A stretch of DNA of 64,000 nt from NCBI GenBank assembly GCA_023375785.1, contig SZWC01004787.1:87706-151705 (forward strand), in the 5' to 3' direction. Positions 47,907-58,405 of this stretch are shown one piece after another. The translations under genes were made by a program, and so were the position numbers. The notes beneath the pieces were generated by a model. It made no database searches, was not told the origin of the DNA, and saw nothing but the letters and a program-made list of their open reading frames with translations. Numbering within the stretch: position 1 is the stretch's first letter; every line of letters begins with the position of its first letter. The DNA comes from Penium margaritaceum (taxonomy: Eukaryota > Streptophyta > Zygnematophyceae > Desmidiales > Peniaceae).

Positions 47907-48219
47907 CACCTCCTCAATTGCTACACTAGTGGTTTGAACCGTGTCACTCCTGTGCACTCTAAAAAAAATCAAGTCACTCCCAGAAATCTTTGTCGAGGAA
48001 ATGGAATTGAGTGTCCTCCTCCCTGAATGGAAAATTTGGAAAATTGCCAATTCTTGCTTTCGGGTCCCAAGAAATTTCGCTTTCCTGGGATCACATCCTG
48101 GCCTGTTCTTGGACTCCGGCATGTGATTTTAGCAAAAGGTCACACCTAAAAATATCTGGGTCAAGTTCGGGCCATTCCAGAAATTAGTCAATGGCCTCAT
48201 GCAGAAGCAACTCCTCATG

Positions 48220-49560
48220 CTCCTACTGGAGATGAGGCTCTGCATGATGGTGCTGCATCCCGTGCTCCTTCCAGCACCCTTCCTGCTCCTTTTGAGGTAG
48301 ATAAATTTCTAGAAAACATATTTCTAGGTGGCCTGTTGACATTCTAGCAGCAGGAGCCATACAAAAGGCCAGTGGCTCAGTATGTAAGGTGTCTATTTCA
48401 TTTTTATTTGGTAGCAGCTTGTTTGCACCAGTAACAACCGCTGTAATGTTCTGCTCCTGTTGAGAGACCTGTCTCACTCCTCGTTGTCTGCGACATGTCA
48501 CTGAAAACGGTCGTTCTTGGTCAGATTGTCCGCGGTGGTCGTTCGTGCGCTTGTCCACCAAATCAGGGGCACAGCTTCTGGCTTCATGCAAGGAGAGAAA
48601 TCCCAATTTTGCTCAGCTGTAGTTGCATGCATGTGACACAGCTTTGCTAGTGAGGTTGTCGCAGATGCGTAGTTGAGGATACGTCGAACGGACCTCCCTC
48701 TAATTGCTTGCGCTGTCTCCTTTCCACTGCCGCTTTGGTCCTGTCCACCATTGTTTTTGTCCTGCTTGCCAACGCCGCTACAATTCTTGCTCGCAACTGG
48801 CCATGCTTAGCAAGCGGGCCCTCCTCTCGCTCCCCCTTGCTTCCTGACATCAGCAGTAAGGCTCCTGAGCAAGCGGCTGCAAGCTCCATGGCCTCTTGCT
48901 TGCTCACTTCTCCTTCTTTTTTTCTCTTTCTTCCCTCTGTTGCTTGCTCACCGTAGCCTCCTCCATGACGCGATCATTCTGACCATGCAGCTGCGCTAGC
49001 TGTCCAACTTGTGCCAGCTGCTTTGGCTACTTGCAGACTTGCTACGCAGACCTTTTGTCTTTTTCCTCTAATGTTGAGATGCTGCTCTCGACCATTTTTA
49101 ACTGCATAGCAGGGTTTCTTAGTAGCGACAGGTCCAGTTTTTGTTATGAGGGATTCTGATTCGCTGGCAGGCCCTCCAACATAAACTCCTGTTAATGATG
49201 GCAAAGGCTAAAGCCATTGTTCAATGGTCTTTCTTCTCCTTGTCCCTAAAGTAGATGTGGTGCTGCTGGAGCTGTTGTGATAAGCCGGATACCACTAAAA
49301 AACTCTTGATCCTTCAAGGAGGTAATCTTGGGAGTCGGTTTTGCAAATCTCCGTACACCATCCCGTGGTCCACAATAGCCACGTTGGTTTGTTGAATGAC
49401 GATCGATTTCTTGCAAACTCCGAACCACGGAGATGTTTTCTTCCATTGATGTTTTCTCTTGCACCATGAAGCATGTGAGATCCACGTGCATAAAGCAGGC
49501 TTGCGTGATGGCAGAGATGCGTGTGTTCAGCTTCCGCATTCCCTCCACAATTGGCTGCTT
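48220..49560 (-). other. Coding-like stretch between polymerase and 3' LTR of F
   Basis: Minus-strand sequence downstream of RNase H in F. One section (about 49.57-49.25 kb) is open and continues after the polymerase end. Another (about 48.96-48.65 kb) is open and rich in Glu, Lys, Arg, Gln and Ala (for example KQQREERKKEGEVSKQEAMELAAACSGALL), with coiled-coil-like character. Copia elements usually end soon after RNase H, so 1.6 kb here is extra. I do not recognise a family and propose no function. It may be acquired or non-coding sequence. Confidence 0.35.
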
Positions 49561-51315
49561 CCGCACTTACGACGAGAGGATGTTGGAGGTGAGACCACAC
49601 TTCTCTATACACTTGTAGAACACGCCCTTTGGGAAACTTTTTGTCAGAAAGGAGGCTGCTTGCTTAGAGCGTGGCACATGCATGAGTTTGATTGATCTTT
49701 GTCGGACCTTTGAATGAATCCAATGCCAAGGAATGTCGATCTGCTTTGTTTGGCATTGGAATTTTGTCGACTTTGTGAGGTCAATCGCAGACTTTTCTTT
49801 GACAAAAGTATTGTCGTTTGCATTTTGAGCAAACCCCATATGTTCAAGGAGGTCACGGAGATACGTGAGCTCTTGTACTGCTGAAGTGGAAGCCATGTAA
49901 TGAGCTTCAGTTGAACTGAGTGTGATGAGGTTCTATCACTTTTTGGTCCAAGACACTGCTCCTCTACTAAGCAAGCACACAAAACCCATCGTGCTATGAT
50001 GGTCTTCCTCCGTTCCTCCAAAATCTGCGTCTATGTAGCACTCGAGGTCGAGGCTGTCTGCCGTCCCAAAAACAAGACTGGCATCTTACATCGTCTTAAG
50101 GTAGCCCAGAGCTCTGTTGAGCTCTTTGCATGCCGCCTCTGTACAAGTCTTGTTGCCATGTGCTAGGTTGCTCACGGCAAACTGTAAATCTGGTCGTGTG
50201 CAACTTGCTACGTGAATCAATGATCCGACTCTGTTGCGATAGTCGGTCTCCCTCCTCCCCCTCTGCCCTTGATGTGTCAGTTACTATTGTGACTAAGGAG
50301 TTGGCATGTGTCATTTGGGAATGTTGAATCATTCATACAATTTCCGAGCGTACGTCTGCTGGCTGAAGTGAAGCATACGCAATTCAGTTTCCCGTTTGAT
50401 ATTCATACCAGGGTAGTAATCAAAGCTCGACATGATTGTCACATTGACTTTTTGCGCCATGGCGGTTGTTGTGGCTGTGATGGAATCTGCTGACCGACCA
50501 ATGATGAGAAGGTCGTCAACATAGACCAGCACGTAGCAGTCTGGCTTCGTGTCTGGTGATGGCTGATGCAGAAAGAGGCAGTCATCGTAGGCTGAAGGCT
50601 CAAAGTCCAGAGACTCCAGCACTTCTTGTAGCTTCCTATATCAAAGCAAGGGGCTCAGCTTCAGGCCATAGAGACTCTTGACCGGCTTGCACACTTTGCC
50701 ACTCCCGTTGTTGTAGTCCTCTAGTTGTTTCATCTAGACGGTCGTATCCATGTAGCCATGTAGAAAGGTATTTTTTAAATCGACTTGTTCTACCTCGTAG
50801 TCCATCAATACCACAATTTCCAGAATGATGCGGGCAGTGGTGTAGCTGCTCACAGGAGTGTGAGTGTCCTAGAATTCTTTCTCCTCAACTTGCCTGAACC
50901 CCTTTGCCACAAGGCAAGCCTTGAACTTGTCAATTCTCCCATCGGCTTTTGTCTTGATCCGAGATGCCCACTTCACTCCCATTGGACGAGACCAAGATGG
51001 AAGCTCTGTGAGTTCCTAAGTCCCTTGATCCATGAGAACTTGGTACTCTGCTTCAAGTGTTGCTTTCTATTTTACAGCATGCTCACCCTGTTGTGCTTCT
51101 TTTAGATTCTTCCGCTCGAGTAAGTGTGCTTGTTGAGATGAGAGCTGCAAGGTACGTTGTGGTGAAGTCCGCCAGGACATCATCCACCACTTTGTAGATG
51201 GAGCAATCTAGTTGTTTTTGCCTCTATGATCTCTTGCTCTTCTTCTTGATGAAACTATTGTCGCAGGAGGCATGTGAGGCATCCTAGATTCCCATAAGCT
51301 CAATCATGTGGTTTC

Positions 51316-52004
51316 TGTCAACCGGCCTGAGGCAAACGGACTAGAAAACAGGGCCGACACAATAGCACCTGCCGTCCGCTCCTAGCATTTCAGCTAGGAG
51401 AAGATATCACCCTCAGGATCACGGTTCCACACTGAGCAGTTCCTAGGCAATCACTTGCTAGCAACTGTGTCCACTTAACACTTGGTCACTATCGCGCGAG
51501 GTGCTAGTCAAAGACTAACTCCTGGGGCTTAGACCAACCAGTGTCTTCTTTATACTGTTCCTTAGTTGGACAACTCTGTGAGGAGCATCTAAGGCCAGCT
51601 TGTGTAATTAGAATGAGGAATGAGCCTGGTACATATAGTCCTAGGGCTGGCTTCTAAGGTGTGTGGGCAGTGACACTTTTGGGGTGGTCACTCCAAACCA
51701 CCTCACCAGTCCGCCAATTGGCGCATCCACTGACCGCCAAGTGGCGCACTCTCCTCATGCATGGAGAAATGTCTAAGAAACTTCCCCTGTGCTAGAAGGT
51801 CAAAAAACCTCCTGCGCACATCAAGGCTCGATCGCAGGACCTGTTGTCCCTAAGTCCAACATGCTATCCGTTGCGCTACACTTCTGGTGGCTCGCTTGGA
51901 CTTGCACCACGAAAAAGGTTTGGGGGACTTACTCCAAGGGAGCAGTGCATGCCCAACCTGTCCGTCAACCCATAGCAGTGGCCATGGGGCATAGAAGAAC
52001 AACA
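51316..52004 (-). repeat. 3' LTR of copia C
   Basis: 689 bp with TGTCAAC and AACAACA plus-strand edges. Its TATA box on the minus strand is TATAAAG (51549-51555). It is followed internally by a minus-strand purine tract (52005-52015). Confidence 0.95.
51821..51882 (-). other. tRNA-like A/B-box block in the LTR of C
   Basis: On the minus strand, TAGCGCAACGG (51878-51868) fits the A box and GCGATCGAGCC (51835-51825) contains a fit to the B-box core GWTCRANNC, with a 32-bp gap as in tRNA genes. The stretch GCGCAACGGATAGC...TTGGACTT closely follows the 5' half of eukaryotic tRNA-Arg as I remember it. Stems do not close properly, so it is not a working tRNA. The same block is in the other LTR (58226-58279). 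Confidence 0.7.
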
Positions 52005-55000
52005 ATCTCTCCCTTGCACCGTAGGCCACCTGCTGTGGTAGTTTTCTTCGGCATGAATCTGTAGCTCTAGGTTGTGTTTGTGCATGTCAGTTTTCTTGGT
52101 CTTTAGTTCTCATCTCTTGCATCCACCATGCCGACTCCTCGAGCACCTGCAACATGCAAGTCGCTGTCTAGCGGCTTTGTCAAGAAGTCCGCAAGCATTT
52201 TCTTGGTTGCGACATGCTCCAGTTCCACGACACCCTTGGCGATAAGGTCACGTGAGTAGTGGTACCGAATATCGATGTGCTTTGTACGCCGGGAGATCAT
52301 GTCGTCCTCTGCCATAGCCATGGCACTTTGGTTGTCGATGCGGATGACCGTTGCCTCCTCTTGTGGTGCCTTGATCTCATCAAGCAAACTGCGAAGCCAC
52401 TGTGTTTCCTTGCAAACTTCGGAGAGTGCAATGTACTCCGCCTCAGCAGTAGAAAGCGAGACGCAGTCCTGCTTCCTGCTTGCCCATGAGACCGCACCAC
52501 CGTTGAGAAGACAAACAAACCCTGAGGTGGACTTCCTGTCATCAATCCGTCCTCCCCAGTCTGCGTCGGTGTAGCATGTCAGCCGCAGCAAGTCTGATCC
52601 TTCTAGACCTCCAAACCGAAGTCCGACGTGCCGAGTCTTTTTGAGGTAGCGAAAAATCCGCTTCACGACTTGCCAATGTTCTGGCCCAGGGTTGGCCACA
52701 AACCTGCTCACCTGACCCACTGCAAAAGCAATGTCAGGTCGTGTTCCCACCATTGCATACATGAGGCTTCCGACGGCGGACTGGTATGGAATGTTTTGCA
52801 TCTCCCGCCGGTCTGCCTCGTTGCTTGGTGACATGGAGGAGGAGAGCTTGCAGTCGGAGGGCATGGGGGTGCTGACGAGCTTGCAGTCCTCCATGTTGTA
52901 GCGCTTCATGAGGTCCATGATGTACTTGGTCTGGTTGAGCTCGATGGTGCCTGCTTTGCGGTTGCGGTGAACAGCAATCCCGAGGTAGTACTCAAGAGGT
53001 CCCATGTCCTTCATCTTAAATCTGCTGGCCAGATTTTTCTTGAGGTCCGTGAGGGCCTCCTGCGAGGAAGAACACATGATAAGATCATCCACGTACAACG
53101 CCACAAGTAGCAAGCCACGTTCGTCCTCCCGCACATAGACGCTAGGGTCATTTTTGCAATGTGCGAAGGAGATCTCAGCCATGAAGCTGTCCATCTCCTT
53201 GTACCAGATCCGTGGGGCCTGTTTCAGCCCGTACAACGCCTTCACCAGCTTGCACACCTTACCCTCGGGTGCTTTGACACCTTCCGGTACCTCCATTAGC
53301 ACCTCCTTGTCGAGCTTCCCATAGAGGAAGGCTGTCTTCACATCCATCTGGTGGATCTCAAGGTCTTTGGCGGCAGCGACAGCAAGCAGGGACCTGATGG
53401 AGGCAAATGTGACGACCGGTGCGAAGGTCTCATCGTACTCAGAACCTGCACGCTGTGAGAACCCTTTCGCCACGACCCTTGCCTTGTACTTGTCGATGCT
53501 ATCATCTTGCTTCCGCTTCAACCTGAGCACCCACTTTGAGCCCACCACGTGAGCGTTAGCGGGTCTGTCCACCAGCACCCATGCGCCATTTTCTTTGATG
53601 GACGCGAGCTCGCTGTCCACCGCCTCCTTCCACTTGGCCGCATCGGGCCTTGCCAGCGCTTCAGCCACAGTGAGCGGCTCTCCCTGAGCCAAACAGGACT
53701 AGCTCAGTCCAGTCCAGCTTCCAGTGTCAGCGTCGTACTTTGGAGTTTGTTTTCTTTGTCGTGTGCTGCGACGTTGCATTGCTGGTGGATGTTTGCCATG
53801 CTGTTGCTCCTGTGGGGTTGGCTGCCCTGGAGTTGAATTTTCCTCTTTTGAAGAGCCACTGGCTTCCGAGCTGGTCTCAGAGGCCTCGGACGTCTCCGAC
53901 TCTGTGTCGGAGCTCGCCGCTGCGTCAGCCTGCGCAGCCGCTCCCCCTGGCACACCACTCTCCTTCACGGCCTGCCGCACTGGCACCACTTGCCAGTTTT
54001 CAGGAGCTTGATCTCCTGACTCTAGCAGCACCAACCGCTCTCCCTGTTTTGGAGCTTCCGCGGGATCAAGCATCTCTTCCTTGCCTGTTTTCCTCTCGTC
54101 AAAGGTTACATCCCGGCTGGTGATGAGTCTTCTTCCTGCCAGGTCCCACAAGCGATATGTCTTGTGGGCCGTCTCATAGCCCACCATAACGCACTTTCGT
54201 GCTCTTGAATCCAGCTTGCCGGCACCCTCACCCGCCTGGACCTTTGCCCATGCGGTGCAGCCGAATACCTTCAGGTGTGATGCGTCCGGCTTCTTCCCTG
54301 ACCAAACTTCTTGTGGTGTCATCTGTTGCTTTCCCTTCTTCTTTCCGCGCCTGCCCAGAGCAGCCGCAGGAGTCAGGTTGACGAGATAGCATGCCGTTCT
54401 TGCCACTTCCGCCCAGAACCGCGGTGGAGGCTTTGCATCAAAGAGCATGCTACGCACCATGCCGAGGATGGTCTGATTCATCCGTTCGGCAACACCATTG
54501 CTCTGCGGCGTGTCAGGCGTTGTGGGCTGGGGGCTGATCCCATGTTGCCTCAACCAGCCCTTGCATGCCTCGTACTCTCCACCGTTGTCGCTTCGCATCG
54601 CTTTGACTTTCTTTCCGGTCTGCCGCTCCACCATGGCGACAAACTCCTGCAACTTTTCTCTGACCTCTCCCTTTGCTTTGAGGAAGAAGATCCACACCTT
54701 GCGGCTGTGGTCATCTATGAAGGTCAGAAAATACTTGCTACCACCATTTGACGCCGTGCGAAAGGGTCCGCACACGTCGGTGTGAATGAGGTCAAGGGCT
54801 GATTCTGCGCGGCGACCATTGCGCTCAAAGCACGTTCGCTTGGTCTTGCCTTGGAGGCAAGGTTCACACAGGCTGCCACATCCAACCGCATCCTTCTTGC
54901 AACCATCCATGCCACGGACCAGCTATTGTTGCTGGATGACTTGGAGTGTGCTGTTTGCCACATGCCCAAAGCGTCTATGCCACAGATCAGCGTCTTCGTC

Positions 55001-56665
55001 TTTTGCGGCAGAGGATGATTTTTCAGTTTTCGTTGGGGTGCTCTCCGGCGTGGGTGTCGAGACCACTGCCTCCGCTGCACCCACATGGCCCTCCTTTTCC
55101 GAGCTCTTTGCTGCCGTTGTCTGCAGTACGTAGAGTCCGTCAACCCGTGGACCCTGTGCCACGAGATCTCTGTTGGCGTAGAGGACCTTGATGTCTTCGT
55201 TCCTGGCGATGACCGCCTTCTTCTGCGTGAACACCACCGTCATGTCGTTGTCCGTTATTTTTGACACGGACAGCAGGTTTGCCGCAAAGGAGGGCATGTA
55301 GACCACGTCACGTAGCCGTAGATCCTCCTCCGCACCATTGAGGCTGATGCTCACCAGCTTGTCACCCACGCCCTTTGCGTTCACGACGCTACCGTTTGCG
55401 CATCTGAACCGCCGATCGGTGGGGCCGATGGAGACAAATCCAGCCTGGTCGTTGCTAGAGTGATGATCGGGGCCGGAGTCAAGCCCAAAAGCTCCTGGCC
55501 TGAGCAGCGCCGCTCCTTTTTCTGGAGGCGTGCTCTGTGCCATCATGTTGGTAGCTTCTTTGCCACCCTTTTTGTTGCCTTTGTTCCCACCGCTTCCGCT
55601 GTCTTCCTGCTTTGGCGATCTGCACTCTCTTGCCCAGTGCCCAGGTTTGCCGCAGTTGTGGCAGGTACCCTGTCGCTTGGGAGCCTTGCCGCCATTGTTG
55701 CCTTCGCCACCAGCGCTTCCGCTGCTGCCTTTCTGACCAGAGGCTGACCCTTTGCTCCCGCGGCCACCGTAGCGTGCGGCATAGGCTGAGAAATTAGCCT
55801 CACTTCCGCTGCGGCGCATGGCCTCGTTTCGCACGTACTCAGCCACTGCCGTGTACGTCAGGTCGTCCTCCTTCCAGCCGCCCATGACGGTGATCATCGG
55901 GCTCCAGCTCTCCGGTAGCGCCATGAGGAGAATCATGGCTTGCATGTTCTCGTCAAGGTCCCAGTTCATCTGGCGAGCCTCGCCAAGGAGTCCTTCAAAC
56001 TCCTGTAGGAAGTCGGGGATTGATTCGCCCTCATTCACCCGCATGCTGATCAGCCGTTGTAGGATGAATAATCTGTTCGCAAGGGAGGTGGATTGGTGCA
56101 CGCGCTTGAGCTTGTCGTAAGCTTCGGAAGCCAGCGTGTACCCGGCAATGATGGGAACATACTTCTTAGCAATCGCGTTGCTGAGGAATGACATGGCAAT
56201 GTCATTTCTATCCATCCATGCCTCATGCTCGGATGTGCCTTCCGCGGGAACCTGCTCCTCTCCCTTCAGTAGTTTGATGAAGCCGCGCACTTTCATCGCC
56301 AGCTCAAACTGCCATCTCCAAAGGGGGAAGTCAATCCCCTCAAAAATGGGGATTCCTCCCAAGGGTCCAAGACCTTGCGGCAGTGACATAGCACTCACAT
56401 TTGCTCCAGTGGCCTGCCCTGTGGTAGCCACTGTTGAGTTTGAGGACTACCCTGCGGCAGTCCCCACTCCTCCTGATGGGCCAACCATTTTTGTTGCCCT
56501 TATCTGCTTCCCACGTCTCTGCTGCGTTGAGGCCGATGTAGGCTGATGTTAGCTGATGTCTGCTACTAGTTTTAGGATGTAGATCCGTTGCTTACCCCTC
56601 CCGCCGATGTTCACCTGCAGATAGAGAAGATATCTACACCAACACACCCAGGGTCTTGTCACCAA

Positions 56666-57560
56666 GGGCAGAGCTTGTCCTGCTTGGGACTCAAGGGTCG
56701 TGCCTCCAGGGGCAGAGCTTGTCCTGCTTGGGACTCAAGGGTCGTGCCTCCAGGGGCAGAGCTTGTCCTGCTTGGGACTCAAGGGTCGTGCCTCCAGGGG
56801 CAGAGCTTGTCCTGCTTGGGACTCAAGGGTCGTGCCTCCAGGGGCAGAGCTTGTCCTGCTTGGGACTCAAGGGTCGTGCCTCCAGGGGCAGAGCTTGTCC
56901 TGCTTGGGACTCAAGGGTCGTGCCTCCAGGGGCAGAGCTTGTCCTGCTTGGGACTCAAGGGTCGTGCCTCCAGGGGCAGAGCTTGTCCTGCTTGGGACTC
57001 AAGGGTCGTGCCTCCAGGGGCAGAGCTTGTCCTGCTTGGGACTCAAGGGTCGTGCCTCCAGGGGCAGAGCTTGTCCTGCTTGGGACTCAAGGGTCGTGCC
57101 TCCAGGGGCAGAGCTTGTCCTGCTTGGGACTCAAGGGTCGTGCCTCCAGGGGCAGAGCTTGTCCTGCTTGGGACTCAAGGGTCGTGCCTCCAGGGGCAGA
57201 GCTTGTCCTGCTTGGGACTCAAGGGTCGTGCCTCCAGGGGCAGAGCTTGTCCTGCTTGGGACTCAAGGGTCGTGCCTCCAGGGGCAGAGCTTGTCCTGCT
57301 TGGGACTCAAGGGTCGTGCCTCCAGGGGCAGAGCTTGTCCTGCTTGGGACTCAAGGGTCGTGCCTCCAGGGGCAGAGCTTGTCCTGCTTGGGACTCAAGG
57401 GTCGTGCCTCCAGGGGCAGAGCTTGTCCTGCTTGGGACTCAAGGGTCGTGCCTCCAGGGGCAGAGCTTGTCCTGCTTGGGACTCAAGGGTCGTGCCTCCA
57501 GGGGCAGAGCTTGTCCTGCTTGGGACTCAAGGGTCGTGCCTCCAGGGGCAGAGCTTGTCC
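56666..57560 (-). repeat. 44-bp minisatellite in the leader of C
   Basis: Twenty complete head-to-tail copies of a 44-bp unit (56666-57545) plus a 15-bp partial copy. On the plus strand the unit starts GGGCAGAGCTTGTCC and ends GTGCCTCCAG. Copies look identical by eye. The array lies between the primer-binding site and the gag start of C, in the untranslated leader of its RNA. Because 44 is not a multiple of 3, plus-strand frames across it stay open and repeat every 44 residues, which mimics a protein. Confidence 0.97.
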
Positions 57561-57699
57561 TTAGTCCCTGTGTGCTAAGTGCAGACCAAGCCGTTGAAGT
57601 TGATGAAGCTGATGGAGCTGATGGAGCTGATGGAGCCAGCGTGCGCACCTGGAGAGAGCGTACCAGAGTTGAGCGAAGCGTGCCTTACAACTCGTCAGT

Positions 57700-57714
57700 G
57701 TGGGCCCATAACCC
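57700..57714 (-). other. Primer-binding site of C (initiator tRNA half)
   Basis: The plus strand reads GTGGGCCCATAACCC, identical to the anticodon arm of plant initiator tRNA-Met as I remember it. The minus-strand element therefore carries its complement, two bases inside the 5' LTR. The same 15-mer and the same spacing occur in B, although the LTRs of B and C are unrelated in sequence. Confidence 0.72.
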
Positions 57715-57716
57715 TT

Positions 57717-58405
57717 TGTCAACTGGCCTGAGGCAAACGGACTAGAAAACAGGGCCGACACAATAGCACCTGCCGTCCGCTCCTAGCATTTCAGCTAGGA
57801 GAAGATATCACCCTCAGGATCACGGTTCCACACTGAGCAGTTCCTAGGCAATCACTTGCTAGCAACTGTGTCCACTTAACACTTGGTCACTTTCGCGCGA
57901 GGTGCTAGTCAAAGACTAACTCCTGGGGCTTAGACCAACCAGTGTCTTCTTTATACTGTTCCTTAGTTGGACAACTCTGTGAGGAGCATCTAAGGCCAGA
58001 TTGTGTAATTAGAATGAGGAATGAGCCTGGTACATATAGTCCTAGGCCTGGCTTCTAAGGTGTGTGGGCAGTGACACTTTTGGGGTGGTCACTCCAAACC
58101 ACCTCACCAGTCCGCCAATTGGCGCATCCACTGACCGCCAAGTGGCGCACTCTCCTCATGCATGGAGAAATGTCTAAGAAACTTCCCCTGTGCTAGAAGG
58201 TCAAAAAACCTCCTGCGCACATCAAGGCTCGATCGCAGGACCTGTTGTCCCTAAGTCCAACATGCTATCCGTTGCGCTACACTTCTGGTGTCTCGCTTGG
58301 ACTTGCACCACGAACAAGGTTTGGGGGACTTACTCCAAGGGAGCAGTGCATGCCCAACCTGTCCGTCAACCCATAGCAGTGGCCATGGGGCATAGAAGAA
58401 CAACA
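57717..58405 (-). repeat. 5' LTR of copia C
   Basis: 689-bp partner of 51316-52004 with six differences by eye. TATA box on the minus strand at 57949-57955. The tRNA-like block is at 58226-58279. Confidence 0.95.

Larger units (their letters stand above)
51316..58405 (-). mobile_element. Young copia element C (nested in F)
   Basis: Minus-strand Ty1/copia element of 7090 bp with two 689-bp LTRs and a perfect 5-bp target duplication GTTTC (51311-51315 and 58406-58410). Parts are gag from about 56.43 kb, a CCHC zinc knuckle (CHNCGKPGHWAREC near 55.63 kb), protease (GLDSGPDHHSS near 55.46 kb), the integrase leader (near 54.95 kb) and core (about 54.85-54.2 kb), and a Ser/Glu/Pro-rich linker (about 54.1-53.75 kb). 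Reverse transcriptase follows (about 53.65-52.6 kb, YVDDL near 53.08 kb), then RNase H (about 52.52-52.3 kb). It looks almost whole, with about two apparent breaks. The LTRs differ at six sites by eye, about 0.9%, so this is the youngest insertion here. Confidence 0.95.

Noticed and set aside
48220-49560. An envelope-like gene in F
   Set aside because: The position would fit, but I see no signal peptide, transmembrane segment or family likeness, so no such claim is made.
51821-51882. A functional tRNA-Arg gene on the minus strand
   Set aside because: The 5' half resembles tRNA-Arg, but the T arm and acceptor do not pair and the anticodon loop is irregular. It lies inside the LTR of C.
56666-57560. 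CRISPR-like regular repeats
   Set aside because: The units are head to tail with no spacers and lie in a eukaryotic retroelement leader.
56588-57745. A 385-codon plus-strand open frame with perfect 44-residue repeats
   Set aside because: It is produced by the 44-bp minisatellite in the antisense of the leader of C. All three frames are open across the array, which reflects repeat arithmetic rather than selection.
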